Position numbers and translations under genes: made by a program
Virus record (IMG/VR): IMGVR_UViG_3300007229_000022
Coordinates: 1-38,677 of that record
Strand: one strand, 5' to 3'
DNA length: 38,677 nt
Source of the DNA: a virus
Part shown: positions 29,341 to 37,004 of the stretch, one piece after another
Layout of the letters: each line of letters opens with the position of its first letter
Position numbering within the stretch: position 1 is the stretch's first letter
The notes under the pieces: model-generated
The model's database searches: none
What the model was told of the DNA's origin: nothing
Seen by the model: only the letters and a program-made list of their open reading frames with translations

Positions 29341-29748
29341 TTAAGATACAACGTTTGCTGTTAAGATACCAAGTTTTGATGCTGTTACTGTCGCGCCAGT
29401 AATATCTGCCGTGATGTTAGGGAAAGAAGTACTAGATTGATCTAGTGTTCTTAATCTCACCTGTAAAGCCGCCACTGTAGTAGTAGATGATAACGTGTCT
29501 AGGTTATCTGTTCTTACCATGAACGTTTTTTGCGTACCTGAGTCTGTTAAAGGACCTTCCGCAAGGATTTGTACACCCTCTTGTGCGAACGCATGTCTTG
29601 CCAACATGATACCACCTAATGCTGTACCATCACTAGCGTCGTTTACTTCAGACGCCATTGTGTTGATAAAATCAACAGTAAGTAGAGTTACGTCTACACC
29701 TTGTGTTTCGTAGTTTTGGTTTAATACGAAATTATTTTTTGTTGCCAT
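29341..29748 (-). CDS. Probable virion protein, paralogue of the next gene, 135 aa
   Basis: Shares with the 29793 product the blocks VTLLTVDFIN, EGVQILAEGPL, QKTFMVRTDNLDTLSSTTTVAALQ and a Thr/Ala-rich end. Begins MATKNNFVLNQNYETQGVDV. A tandem duplication of a small, probably abundant late protein behind one promoter, closed by a strong terminator. Decoration, tail-tube or fibre-associated roles are possible. Confidence 0.65.
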   Translation of the reverse strand: MATKNNFVLNQNYETQGVDVTLLTVDFINTMASEVNDASDGTALGGIMLARHAFAQEGVQILAEGPLTDSGTQKTFMVRTDNLDTLSSTTTVAALQVRLRTLDQSSTSFPNITADITGATVTASKLGILTANVVS

Positions 29749-29792
29749 TGTATTGTTTCCTTTTTGTTTCTTATCTTATGTTATTGTTATTA

Positions 29793-30215
29793 TTATGCGC
29801 CAACTGAAGTATCACCCATATCTCTATCAGCCGCTGTTGCAGATGATATAGTTGCTGTTACTTTGTCTGGATCTAGAGCGTTAAGTGCTCTGATTGCCGC
29901 TTGTATAGCCGCGATAGTTGTTGTTGAACTAATCGTGTCTAAGCTGTCTCTTCTAACCATGAAAGTTTGCTCAGTGTCTGAGTTACTTAGGTTACCAGTT
30001 CCTAGGATGTTAACACCCTGGTTCTGTATAGCTTCTTGTGCCATATGCAATGCCGCTGTTGCCGCTGATGCGTCTGGATGAGTAATCTCAGCCGATACAT
30101 CTGATATAAAGTCCACAGTGATAAAGTCAACTGCAACGCCTTCAGATTCTGTCGCTCTGTCTGGTGTTAAGAAGTTAGCTCTGCCGCCTGCTGGAAGTGT
30201 GTTATCGTATGCCAT
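29793..30215 (-). CDS. Probable virion protein, first of a tandem paralogue pair, 140 aa
   Basis: Reads MAYDNTLPAGGRANFLTPD, then VDFITVDFISDVSAEI, QGVNILGTGNLS, EQTFMVRRDSLDTISSTTTIAAIQ. The last block is nearly identical to that of the 29341 gene. It follows a perfect TATAAATA promoter and a 5' hairpin and a GGAGG ribosome-binding site, the set-up of a highly expressed late protein. Confidence 0.65.
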   Translation of the reverse strand: MAYDNTLPAGGRANFLTPDRATESEGVAVDFITVDFISDVSAEITHPDASAATAALHMAQEAIQNQGVNILGTGNLSNSDTEQTFMVRRDSLDTISSTTTIAAIQAAIRALNALDPDKVTATISSATAADRDMGDTSVGA

Positions 30216-30249
30216 TTTTAATCCTCCTTTTTTCTGATTAAATGACTAT

Positions 30250-30266
30250 GATCCCGCTCCGGGATC
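30250..30266 (-). other. GC-rich hairpin at the 5' end of a late mRNA
   Basis: GATCCCG-GAG-CGGGATC, seven perfect pairs, begins about 5 nt after the predicted start of the late transcript. There is no T run after it, so it is probably an mRNA-stabilising 5' hairpin rather than a terminator. Confidence 0.6.
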
Positions 30267-30276
30267 AAGTTGCAAG

Positions 30277-30284
30277 TATTTATA
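30277..30284 (-). promoter_or_regulatory. Late-type promoter TATAAATA
   Basis: Exact core before the paralogue pair 29793/29341; the transcript starts with the 30250-30266 hairpin. Confidence 0.75.
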
Positions 30285-30312
30285 AATTATTTTGGTAAAT
30301 TATGCTGTAATA

Positions 30313-30969
30313 TTACTTTTTGAGCCAAACTTCGTCACTTTTTACTCTAGCATGGCGTTGATAGCCTAAAGATTGCAGTATCCTTTTGGACTGTGCAACA
30401 ATGTTGGGTCTTTTGTCAGATTTCATTTCTATGTTGATCACTGGACTATTTTTCTGCAGAGTTTCTCTGGCGCCTTGCAACAGTGGTACCTCAAAACCGT
30501 CCACGTCTATCTTTACAAAGTCTATGTCTGTGAATGCAAAACTGTCCAACGTGCGACATTGTACGTTGCCTGGCTCGTCCTTGAGTAATTGTTCATTGAA
30601 CTCCTGTGAGGCTGTGTGTGTCCTGTTGCTTAACCCATACGGAAACAGTTCCACATGATCTAAAGGTATGTTGCGAATGAAACATTCTCTGAATATGGGG
30701 TTAGGTTCAAAGCAATATACTTTTTTAAATTTTGTTGCCAGTGGTCTTGTCCACTCTCCCACGTTACTGCCTATATCTAAACAGTTGTCATATTTTTTTA
30801 CATATCGTAGGGCATTGTCTCTCTGTGGCTGTTGGCCATGTCCAACATCTTCCAACAGTGTGGGCTTTTTGTGCCTACCATAACAAACCCAAAAACTGGT
30901 GCCAGTGGTATACAAATTATTTTCTACTTTTTTTGGCTCGGTCTGCAATAGATTGTAACAGTCGTACAT
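30313..30969 (-). CDS. FkbM-family SAM-dependent methyltransferase
   Basis: CLDIGSNVGEWT at about 63-74 is the SAM-binding motif I, VYCFEPNP follows as motif II, and the FkbM signature DFVKIDVDGFEVPLLQGA is at about 148-165. FkbM enzymes O-methylate sugars or small molecules. The ATG at 30969 overlaps the upstream gene by 53 nt; an in-frame GTG at 30984 is an alternative start. Its neighbours include a glycosyltransferase-like gene, which suggests glycan modification. Confidence 0.85.
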   Translation of the reverse strand: MYDCYNLLQTEPKKVENNLYTTGTSFWVCYGRHKKPTLLEDVGHGQQPQRDNALRYVKKYDNCLDIGSNVGEWTRPLATKFKKVYCFEPNPIFRECFIRNIPLDHVELFPYGLSNRTHTASQEFNEQLLKDEPGNVQCRTLDSFAFTDIDFVKIDVDGFEVPLLQGARETLQKNSPVINIEMKSDKRPNIVAQSKRILQSLGYQRHARVKSDEVWLKK

Positions 30970-31774
30970 AGGTAAATCCACCACGTGCTATGTCATCAAT
31001 CATCTTCATCACAGGGTAGTATGCGGCCGCAATAGGTCCGGCCAGTCCTTTACCTTGTTTGGCAAGGTCCACAGCTATTTTGGCCCTACGTAGATTGGCT
31101 GGTCCTACCAGTATACGATAGGCAGTTAGTTCGTCTGCACTCATTGGTACTGCGCCAGCTGTTCTCTCTGCGTCTACCACGTTGTCTAATTCAAATGATT
31201 TCTCTCCTGCCAGAGCATCCACCTGTCGAGCAATGTCTGTGCCTGCCAGCTTGGCCCTGAGTGCTTGTAATAATCTAGTGACTGTGACTTTCATTCTTCG
31301 GGAATCTAAATTTTTAAAATCAGCAATGGCAATTCTTAAATTTTTATAATCTGAATTTGTGATGCCTATTGATCGTTCCAGCTGTGATAAAAAAGTATAG
31401 TCTCCATCCAGTGTTCTCAGAAATCTTGTGACTGCCATGGTAGGTAGTGGATGTCGTTGTCTCATGGCTTTGGCCTGTGTTTTGTTTGCAAGTTTATCCA
31501 GTATGTCTGTGTTACCATCTAGTACCGCTAACATATTGTGAAGATCATTAGCTGTGGTTCTTACTCGCTCAAATTTACCATAGGTTAATGTTGTTTTAGC
31601 ATAGGTTTTAACAAATGCTCGATAACTGCTAAAATTTTTTAACAGAGATATTGCTAAAAATACCAGATATACTCTTTCTTCTATTTCAGCATAGGTGTAT
31701 CTGGACAGATCATCTTGACGTCTCACAATCCGTGCTTCAGCTACATACTTTAAAAAGGGTGTCAACATAGACAT
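30917..31774 (-). CDS. Unknown helical protein, 286 aa
   Basis: The start at 31774 (MSMLTPFLKYVAEARIVRR) is chosen because an upstream in-frame extension would run into the divergent + strand gene at 31784. It is mostly helical, with Arg/Lys/Leu/Ala repeats, and no catalytic motif. The C-terminus overlaps the FkbM gene. Tape- or neck-related roles cannot be excluded. Confidence 0.6.
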   Translation of the reverse strand: MSMLTPFLKYVAEARIVRRQDDLSRYTYAEIEERVYLVFLAISLLKNFSSYRAFVKTYAKTTLTYGKFERVRTTANDLHNMLAVLDGNTDILDKLANKTQAKAMRQRHPLPTMAVTRFLRTLDGDYTFLSQLERSIGITNSDYKNLRIAIADFKNLDSRRMKVTVTRLLQALRAKLAGTDIARQVDALAGEKSFELDNVVDAERTAGAVPMSADELTAYRILVGPANLRRAKIAVDLAKQGKGLAGPIAAAYYPVMKMIDDIARGGFTYVRLLQSIADRAKKSRK

Positions 31775-31783
31775 ATTTACCGC

Positions 31784-32845
31784 ATGAAACAACGCAATTT
31801 TATTCTTACTGATATCATGAAGACTGGCAATCATATCCAGCTGGAACAGTTTGTTATGATGCACAGTTTACCCGATCAAACTTTTGATATGACCGGGGAA
31901 TACTATACACTGCACAACTACGATCTAGACAAATACGACAGGAAGTTTGCCATAATTGATTGTAGAGTTGAGAACGATAGGATAGCTGATAACAAAGATT
32001 TTGCAACAGAACTTAAAAAACGTTGTGACCTATTACACAGCCTAGGTTTTGTTTTCATAAAGGCCTCCCCTTGGGAATCATTAGATAACATTAACCACAC
32101 CAGTCTGTATCCGGAAATAGATGTAGAACACATCAAGTGGACAGGTGATACCAGTTGGTTCTGGTTCTACATGTATGTGAAACACAAGGACAACAAATTC
32201 AACTTCACACACGATCACAACGGCAGTTATTTTTACAAGACACACCAATTTCTTTATCTCAACAAGGCAGGCAGAGAACACAGGGTCAAACTATATAATC
32301 AGCTGAATGATAAAAACGTGCTAGACAACAGCATATACACTTTTATTATGTTGGACAAGCCAATCAGATTAGATAAGAAATACGAACTGCCTGGCATAGA
32401 CCCGGAGGACTATCCACGCTGGGGCAAGGACCAAGACATATACGAACCGCCATACAACGACACAGTCTGTTCCATAGTGTCAGAGACCAACGACAACGAC
32501 TATGATGTATTCATGACCGAGAAGATATGGAAGCCCATAATGGCTCAGCATGTTTTTGTAGTGCATGGCAACCATCTATACCTACAAAGGTTGAGAGAGA
32601 TGGGATTCAAAACATTTGGCAGTTACTTTGATGAGGGCTATGATCTAGAAAGAGATCCAGACAAACGAATTGACAAGATTGTTTCTCTGTGTAAGGATTT
32701 AAAAACCAAGGAGTGGCAGGACATCTACTTGCAGACCAAAGAATTAAGACAACACAACTACAACACTATGTTTAATAAAGAAAAATTAAGTTTGGAAATT
32801 AATAAGACGTTGAATCTATTTTTTAAATTTGCGGATAGCCGTTAA
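31784..32845 (+). CDS. Glycosyltransferase-like protein, 353 aa
   Basis: The C-terminal part reads VCSIVSETNDNDYDVFMTEKIWKPIMAQHVFVVHGNHLYLQRLREMGFKTF; the SxTND...TEKIxKPI pattern recalls GT10-type fucosyltransferases and related glycosyltransferases, where this segment binds the nucleotide sugar. The N-terminal half is not recognised. It is an isolated + strand gene, starting 9 nt from the divergent 31774 gene and overlapping the convergent 32816 gene by 30 nt. It may glycosylate phage or host surface molecules. Fold assignment is tentative. Confidence 0.55.
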   Translation: MKQRNFILTDIMKTGNHIQLEQFVMMHSLPDQTFDMTGEYYTLHNYDLDKYDRKFAIIDCRVENDRIADNKDFATELKKRCDLLHSLGFVFIKASPWESLDNINHTSLYPEIDVEHIKWTGDTSWFWFYMYVKHKDNKFNFTHDHNGSYFYKTHQFLYLNKAGREHRVKLYNQLNDKNVLDNSIYTFIMLDKPIRLDKKYELPGIDPEDYPRWGKDQDIYEPPYNDTVCSIVSETNDNDYDVFMTEKIWKPIMAQHVFVVHGNHLYLQRLREMGFKTFGSYFDEGYDLERDPDKRIDKIVSLCKDLKTKEWQDIYLQTKELRQHNYNTMFNKEKLSLEINKTLNLFFKFADSR

Positions 32846-34030
32846 GTTTCTTCTACTAAATCCTAGTCTATCAACCAGTTTTACTGCTCCGCCTTGTCTG
32901 TCCACTGCGACAAAACCTTCTGGTTCTGTAACTTCCAAACCATTTTCTGTTTGTGAAAACGATCCTATCTGCATGGCTTGATTCATTTTTTTCAGGACAA
33001 GAGCCTTCATTGATTGCGTCTGTCGGTAGAAGTTAAGCATGGCTTGTAAAGGTCTTTTAAGTCTATTAAGAAATGTAGGCATATCTTTCATTTTTTGTTG
33101 TCTTAATGCTAAAGCCTTTTGTGCTTTAAGTCCTGCAATTTGTTGTTGCATTCTGTCTGCATAAAATTTTCTAAAACCTAACACAAACTGATTTGCGTTG
33201 CTGGGTAAGTTTCCTTGTTTCACTTGATCATTTATAAACATTTGAAAATAGGGCACAAAGTCTTGATTACCCTTAAACATATCACTTAAATTTCTTGGTA
33301 TGTTCACTAATAACTTTTCTAAGTTATCAATCTGTTGCATAAATTTTGCAGTTTCTTCTTTAGTAAATTTAGCACTGCCAGATACATCTTTGTAAGAGGC
33401 ATTGTCAAAGAAAACACTTGGATTTTGTGTAAAACTTTGCACGTCTGCTCCGGCTTGTGCTTCCATGTTTGATAAACTGTCTCCTACATATGTTGTATGG
33501 AATATAATTCCAACCTTTGCGGCTTCAATTTGCTTTGCTATATCTGTGCCTTCTTCAACAGCATAAGTGATCGTGTTTGGAGTAAAAGTAATGTTTTGCT
33601 TGCCACCAATTGGTTTTCGCGTAAGGTCATCTTCTGTAAACAAAAGGTCACCTTGCACTACACCTTGAATGTTTAATTTCTTTATGTGTACTAGACACTT
33701 TAATAATTTTTGACCTAAATCGTCTGTGCCATGATTACGTGCTATATCGGATTTAGTGTAATTAATTTTTGGTGTTTGGGCAAACACTGACTTTGTTCCA
33801 ACAAACCATTTGCCGTTGTCAGGATTTGTTCCACAAACTACTGCAGGTGCTCCGTCCCATTTTACACTTACTTTAAGTGGTTGAACTGACGTGCCTTGTA
33901 GTGTGACTAAAAGTCCTCGATAGTAATCAATAACGGCTTGACCACCCGTATATCCATCTGTAAGCACAATGTCTTCAATGTGTTCTAGGTGTGTTCTCTT
34001 GAACTCGTTCAGTACATCTTCAATTAACAT
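32816..34030 (-). CDS. KxDG ligase-like nucleotidyltransferase candidate, 404 aa
   Basis: VSVKWDGAPAVVCG with Lys57-Trp-Asp-Gly60 looks like motif I of ATP-dependent DNA/RNA ligases and capping enzymes, where the lysine takes the AMP. Later blocks VVQGDLLF (125-131) and VGIIFHTTY (173-181) stand where motifs III and IV lie. The C-terminal 200 residues are helical and unlike a ligase OB domain. A family of unnamed T4-like marine phage proteins has this shape. Ligase-type activity is inference from motifs. The start overlaps the upstream stop as TAATG. Confidence 0.6.
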   Translation of the reverse strand: MLIEDVLNEFKRTHLEHIEDIVLTDGYTGGQAVIDYYRGLLVTLQGTSVQPLKVSVKWDGAPAVVCGTNPDNGKWFVGTKSVFAQTPKINYTKSDIARNHGTDDLGQKLLKCLVHIKKLNIQGVVQGDLLFTEDDLTRKPIGGKQNITFTPNTITYAVEEGTDIAKQIEAAKVGIIFHTTYVGDSLSNMEAQAGADVQSFTQNPSVFFDNASYKDVSGSAKFTKEETAKFMQQIDNLEKLLVNIPRNLSDMFKGNQDFVPYFQMFINDQVKQGNLPSNANQFVLGFRKFYADRMQQQIAGLKAQKALALRQQKMKDMPTFLNRLKRPLQAMLNFYRQTQSMKALVLKKMNQAMQIGSFSQTENGLEVTEPEGFVAVDRQGGAVKLVDRLGFSRRNLTAIRKFKK

Positions 34031-34338
34031 TATTCGTCCTCGTCTTTGAACTCGCCCTGTTTTACTGTAAGTGACTTTTTTACTTCTTTAAGTTCTCTTA
34101 ATCGATTGACTCCACGGTAGAATTTACCGGAGTCAAGATTTTTTATAGAAGAATTAAATTTCTTTTCCAGTGTGTAGGCAGTTTGTGCGTCAAAGTGTTC
34201 ACGTATATACTGTATGAGATTGATTGCAGAGTCAATAATATGCGATGCTCTACTTTCAACAAAGTTTTCTGGATCTTTATCTTTGTTTAATCGTACATTG
34301 GATAATTCTTCTAGAATGCTGTTAGTTTTTTTTTGCAT
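34030..34338 (-). CDS. Unknown charged helical protein, 102 aa
   Basis: Starts MQKKTNSILEELSNVRL and is rich in Lys, Glu, Asp and Arg (NRLRELKEVKKSL), suggesting a small helical bundle. TAATG overlap with the KxDG protein gene makes them a coupled pair, so it may be a cofactor of that enzyme. Transcription can start from a promoter 18 nt upstream. Confidence 0.6.
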   Translation of the reverse strand: MQKKTNSILEELSNVRLNKDKDPENFVESRASHIIDSAINLIQYIREHFDAQTAYTLEKKFNSSIKNLDSGKFYRGVNRLRELKEVKKSLTVKQGEFKDEDE

Positions 34339-34355
34339 ATGTTGTATTTACAATT

Positions 34356-34383
34356 ATTGTAACACAATTAAAGCAAAAGTCTA
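34356..34383 (-). promoter_or_regulatory. Sigma-70-type promoter, TAGACT-N16-TACAAT
   Basis: -35 TAGACT at 34383-34378, 16-nt spacer, -10 TACAAT at 34361-34356; start near 34349 and an 11-nt leader to the 34338 ATG. Confidence 0.55.
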
Positions 34384-35085
34384 CTAATTTTTGTTGTACG
34401 TATTGTTTTCAACGTAGTTGAGCAGGTATTTCTCAAGTTCTTGGTATTGTTCCGGGGCATGGTGAGTGTTAAAGTCCACATCTTTGTTGTTTTTTATTGT
34501 GTTCCACATGTATCTATTGCCACAAAAAGAGAACAAGTCAACTATATTTCTATTTTGTTCTATCAGTTTTAGCTTTTCAAATCCACTGTAACCTTTTATG
34601 TGTATTCGGTCAAACTCATTGCACATGTCAAGGAATAGGTACTTTATGTTCCTCTGTTCTAAAAAAGATGCCAATAATATTATTTCTGTAAATGCTTTGT
34701 CCCAGAACGTTTTAATTGTGGGGATGGAACCATAGTATAGAGATTTTAGTTCTTCTAACTTTTCTACATCAATGTTTGTATTAAGTTGTATGTCATCTGG
34801 ATTAATCAATCCAGCTATTTGCATGGGATACCATGAACCATCGATGGGGTCTTCGTTTTTTGATATTGCCAATTCCCACCTATGTACAAATGTAATTGGT
34901 ATCACAACAAATGCAGGATTTCCATTCTGTGCTATCCATTCTACAGTTGACCTACAGGTCCTTTGTAAACTGGTAGCAATTTTTGATATATTAACTGCCT
35001 CTTCACACCCTAGTGACTTGATAAAATTGTTAGTTGGTGTCCAACACTCTCCAAAACTACAACCGTTAAGCAACAGTGTGTTCAT
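34384..35085 (-). CDS. SGNH/GDSL-hydrolase-like protein, 233 aa
   Basis: The N-terminus LLLNGCSFGECW fits block I of SGNH hydrolases (GxSxxxG-like, with Ser8), and the end FNTHHAPEQYQELEKYLL provides a DxxH-like block V. The middle blocks are not clear. Such enzymes remove acyl groups from sugars or lipids. ATG at 35085 overlaps the methyltransferase stop as TAATG, which sets the start. It is the last gene of the sugar-modification-like run downstream of tctC. Confidence 0.5.
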   Translation of the reverse strand: MNTLLLNGCSFGECWTPTNNFIKSLGCEEAVNISKIATSLQRTCRSTVEWIAQNGNPAFVVIPITFVHRWELAISKNEDPIDGSWYPMQIAGLINPDDIQLNTNIDVEKLEELKSLYYGSIPTIKTFWDKAFTEIILLASFLEQRNIKYLFLDMCNEFDRIHIKGYSGFEKLKLIEQNRNIVDLFSFCGNRYMWNTIKNNKDVDFNTHHAPEQYQELEKYLLNYVENNTYNKN

Positions 35086-35741
35086 TAGCACTTCCTGTAG
35101 ATGAAATACTTACGTTGATTGCTGTCATCACGTATGTCTAGCACTTCCAAATTGAAAATTTTAGATAGTTCTACTATAAATGGCACGTCCCATGGGAAAT
35201 ATTCTATCCATTTGGCCTCTGGAGCAGGATTTTGTACACCAGGATTGACTCTAAAGAACATAATTCCTCCATCCGCTAACATCATAACCATCCTAGCAAA
35301 CTCTGATATTATTTTATTACGTCCGCCAAAGTTGACGGAACCCAAAGCCAGCATCACATCAAACTTTTCATGTGTCCTGTAGTCCATTATGCCAACGTTG
35401 ATGTCTGCATTTTTATTATATGGATCTATCCCTATCAAGTTTTGTATCTTGCCTTTGAACTCATTGTATCCACAGCCTACATCTAACACAGCTCTAGGTT
35501 TAAGATTGTTTACTTCATCTATAAGTGCAAGTCCAGAGTACTTCCATTTCTGCATTTTATTTTGCCAGTAGTTTGCAAACCATTTATGCAGAACAGCATC
35601 ATCTATAACTTTAGCGTAATCGATTAGATTATCACATCTCTTTACTTCTACGCCAAAGGTCTCCATGATGTATGGTTGTGTGCATTTCGACACATCATTC
35701 CTAGTATCTAATATCAGTTGTGTGTAAATTCTTTTATTCAT
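35085..35741 (-). CDS. Class I SAM-dependent methyltransferase
   Basis: AVLDVGCGYNEF at about 92-103 is motif I, LIGIDPYN motif II, then FDVMLALGSVNFGG and a FARMVMMLADGGIMFFRV segment typical of Rossmann methyltransferases. Substrate unknown. It lies one base after the sulfotransferase-like gene and is coupled to the SGNH-like gene downstream, so it probably acts on the same molecule. Confidence 0.85.
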   Translation of the reverse strand: MNKRIYTQLILDTRNDVSKCTQPYIMETFGVEVKRCDNLIDYAKVIDDAVLHKWFANYWQNKMQKWKYSGLALIDEVNNLKPRAVLDVGCGYNEFKGKIQNLIGIDPYNKNADINVGIMDYRTHEKFDVMLALGSVNFGGRNKIISEFARMVMMLADGGIMFFRVNPGVQNPAPEAKWIEYFPWDVPFIVELSKIFNLEVLDIRDDSNQRKYFIYRKC

Positions 35742-35742
35742 A

Positions 35743-36315
35743 CTATTTGTAAAGATAAACTTTTATATCTTTTTGTGAGTAGTTTTGTATCTTGCCTTTG
35801 GTGTCCGGAAAAGTAATTTCTAAAGCTCTGCATAGGTCAACATTATCTACAGGACTAATAACTTTCTCTGCGTTGTCTTTAACAAATCGCATAATATCTC
35901 TGTTCTCTGCTTGTATGTTTAACCACATTATGTCTTGGTTCTGGAAAAAATTTTTGTAGTTGGGATAAGTTATATCAAACCCGCCAGCATCATTCCACCA
36001 TTTGAAACACTCGATGTCGTTCCTGTATACCATAACAATAGGATATCCAAACTTTTTAATTTTGTTTAGTTTATGTGCGAAGGTATGTGACTTTATAATA
36101 CGTTTTCCTGATCCTGAGAACGGTTTGTCCCATTCCGTGACTTCATTTTCAAACTCCATGCCTGGATCAAAGTAAGCACCTTGATGCTTGACGACACCAT
36201 TCCTGTAGGTGTTCCTGTTATCTGCATCTGTTTGATCTATGTCTGGTGACCTGTATATTCCTTCCGCGACACTGCTCCATCTTGAGCCTGGTGCACCTGT
36301 GAACAGAATATACAT
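35743..36315 (-). CDS. Sulfotransferase-like protein, 190 aa
   Basis: ILFTGAPGSRWSSVAEGIY at 3-21 is the 5'-phosphosulfate loop (P-loop-like), RIIKSHTFAHKL resembles the catalytic KSH region and IVMVYRNDIECFKWW the 3'-phosphate loop. The order fits PAPS-dependent sulfotransferases. It is shorter than usual, so confirmation by structure would matter. The ATG overlaps the oxygenase stop as TAATG. Phage sulfotransferases may modify surface glycans or metabolites. Confidence 0.65.
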   Translation of the reverse strand: MYILFTGAPGSRWSSVAEGIYRSPDIDQTDADNRNTYRNGVVKHQGAYFDPGMEFENEVTEWDKPFSGSGKRIIKSHTFAHKLNKIKKFGYPIVMVYRNDIECFKWWNDAGGFDITYPNYKNFFQNQDIMWLNIQAENRDIMRFVKDNAEKVISPVDNVDLCRALEITFPDTKGKIQNYSQKDIKVYLYK

Positions 36316-37004
36316 TATACTTTAATTATATTGTTTGGTTTAGCTAGTAGTTTGTAAGTGAGTTCTGTTGCGACGCCGGTTACTAATAAATTCGATCTTG
36401 GTCCTTGTCCTGCGTTTGCTGTGCAGTGTGGAACGTTGTACCAATCAAAGGTGTAAATTTCTCCTGCTCTATATCCTGCAAGAAAGTGATTGCCAAACTG
36501 CATGAAGTGTCCTGGTTGCCAATCTTCTAACATGACGAAGAATCTATATACGCTGTCGATGTTGTCCGGATTCCATCTTTGCACAGCATCTATGTGTGTT
36601 GTCCAAACCTGTGTTGGCCATTGCACATGAACACGTGCTTGTATATCACGTTCGCCTGCTGTCAAGTGTAATGCATCTGCCATTCTCTGGAAAACAGGTA
36701 AAAGGTCGTAATCCATGTTGCCAATTGGATGTTTAGGGTCACCACCTACTCTTGCGATGTCTCTTTCCTCGGCTTCTATGTCTATGCTACTGCCTTGTTC
36801 AGTGTACTCGCTTTTGTCGTTTGGATTTCTTGTTCTCCAAGTAACTTCCTTACTTCGTTCTTGCGTTAATTTTAATTCATTACTCCAGTCTCCCTCAAAC
36901 CTACCCACGTACTTCATTGTATCATGGGCAGGGCTGTGGTCAAAAGGATCAAAATGATAAGATGATCTTTTCTTCAATATGTCGAACTTGCTTTTATTTT
37001 TCAT
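36315..37004 (-). CDS. 2-oxoglutarate/Fe(II)-dependent oxygenase-like protein (third paralogue)
   Basis: The metal site is visible as HID at 137-139, His193 in WYNVPHCTANAGQ, and Arg203. The region RFFVMLEDWQPGHFMQFGNHFLAGYRAGEIYTFDWYNVPH aligns with the 10589 and 11262 proteins. The N-terminal half is longer and different. It follows tctC with an 11-nt overlap, so this locus repeats the oxygenase-transporter association of the first. Confidence 0.75.
   Translation of the reverse strand: MKNKSKFDILKKRSSYHFDPFDHSPAHDTMKYVGRFEGDWSNELKLTQERSKEVTWRTRNPNDKSEYTEQGSSIDIEAEERDIARVGGDPKHPIGNMDYDLLPVFQRMADALHLTAGERDIQARVHVQWPTQVWTTHIDAVQRWNPDNIDSVYRFFVMLEDWQPGHFMQFGNHFLAGYRAGEIYTFDWYNVPHCTANAGQGPRSNLLVTGVATELTYKLLAKPNNIIKV

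Noticed and set aside
30250-30266. Hairpin as a terminator
   Set aside because: No T run on either side and it lies directly after a late promoter, so a 5' stability element is more likely.
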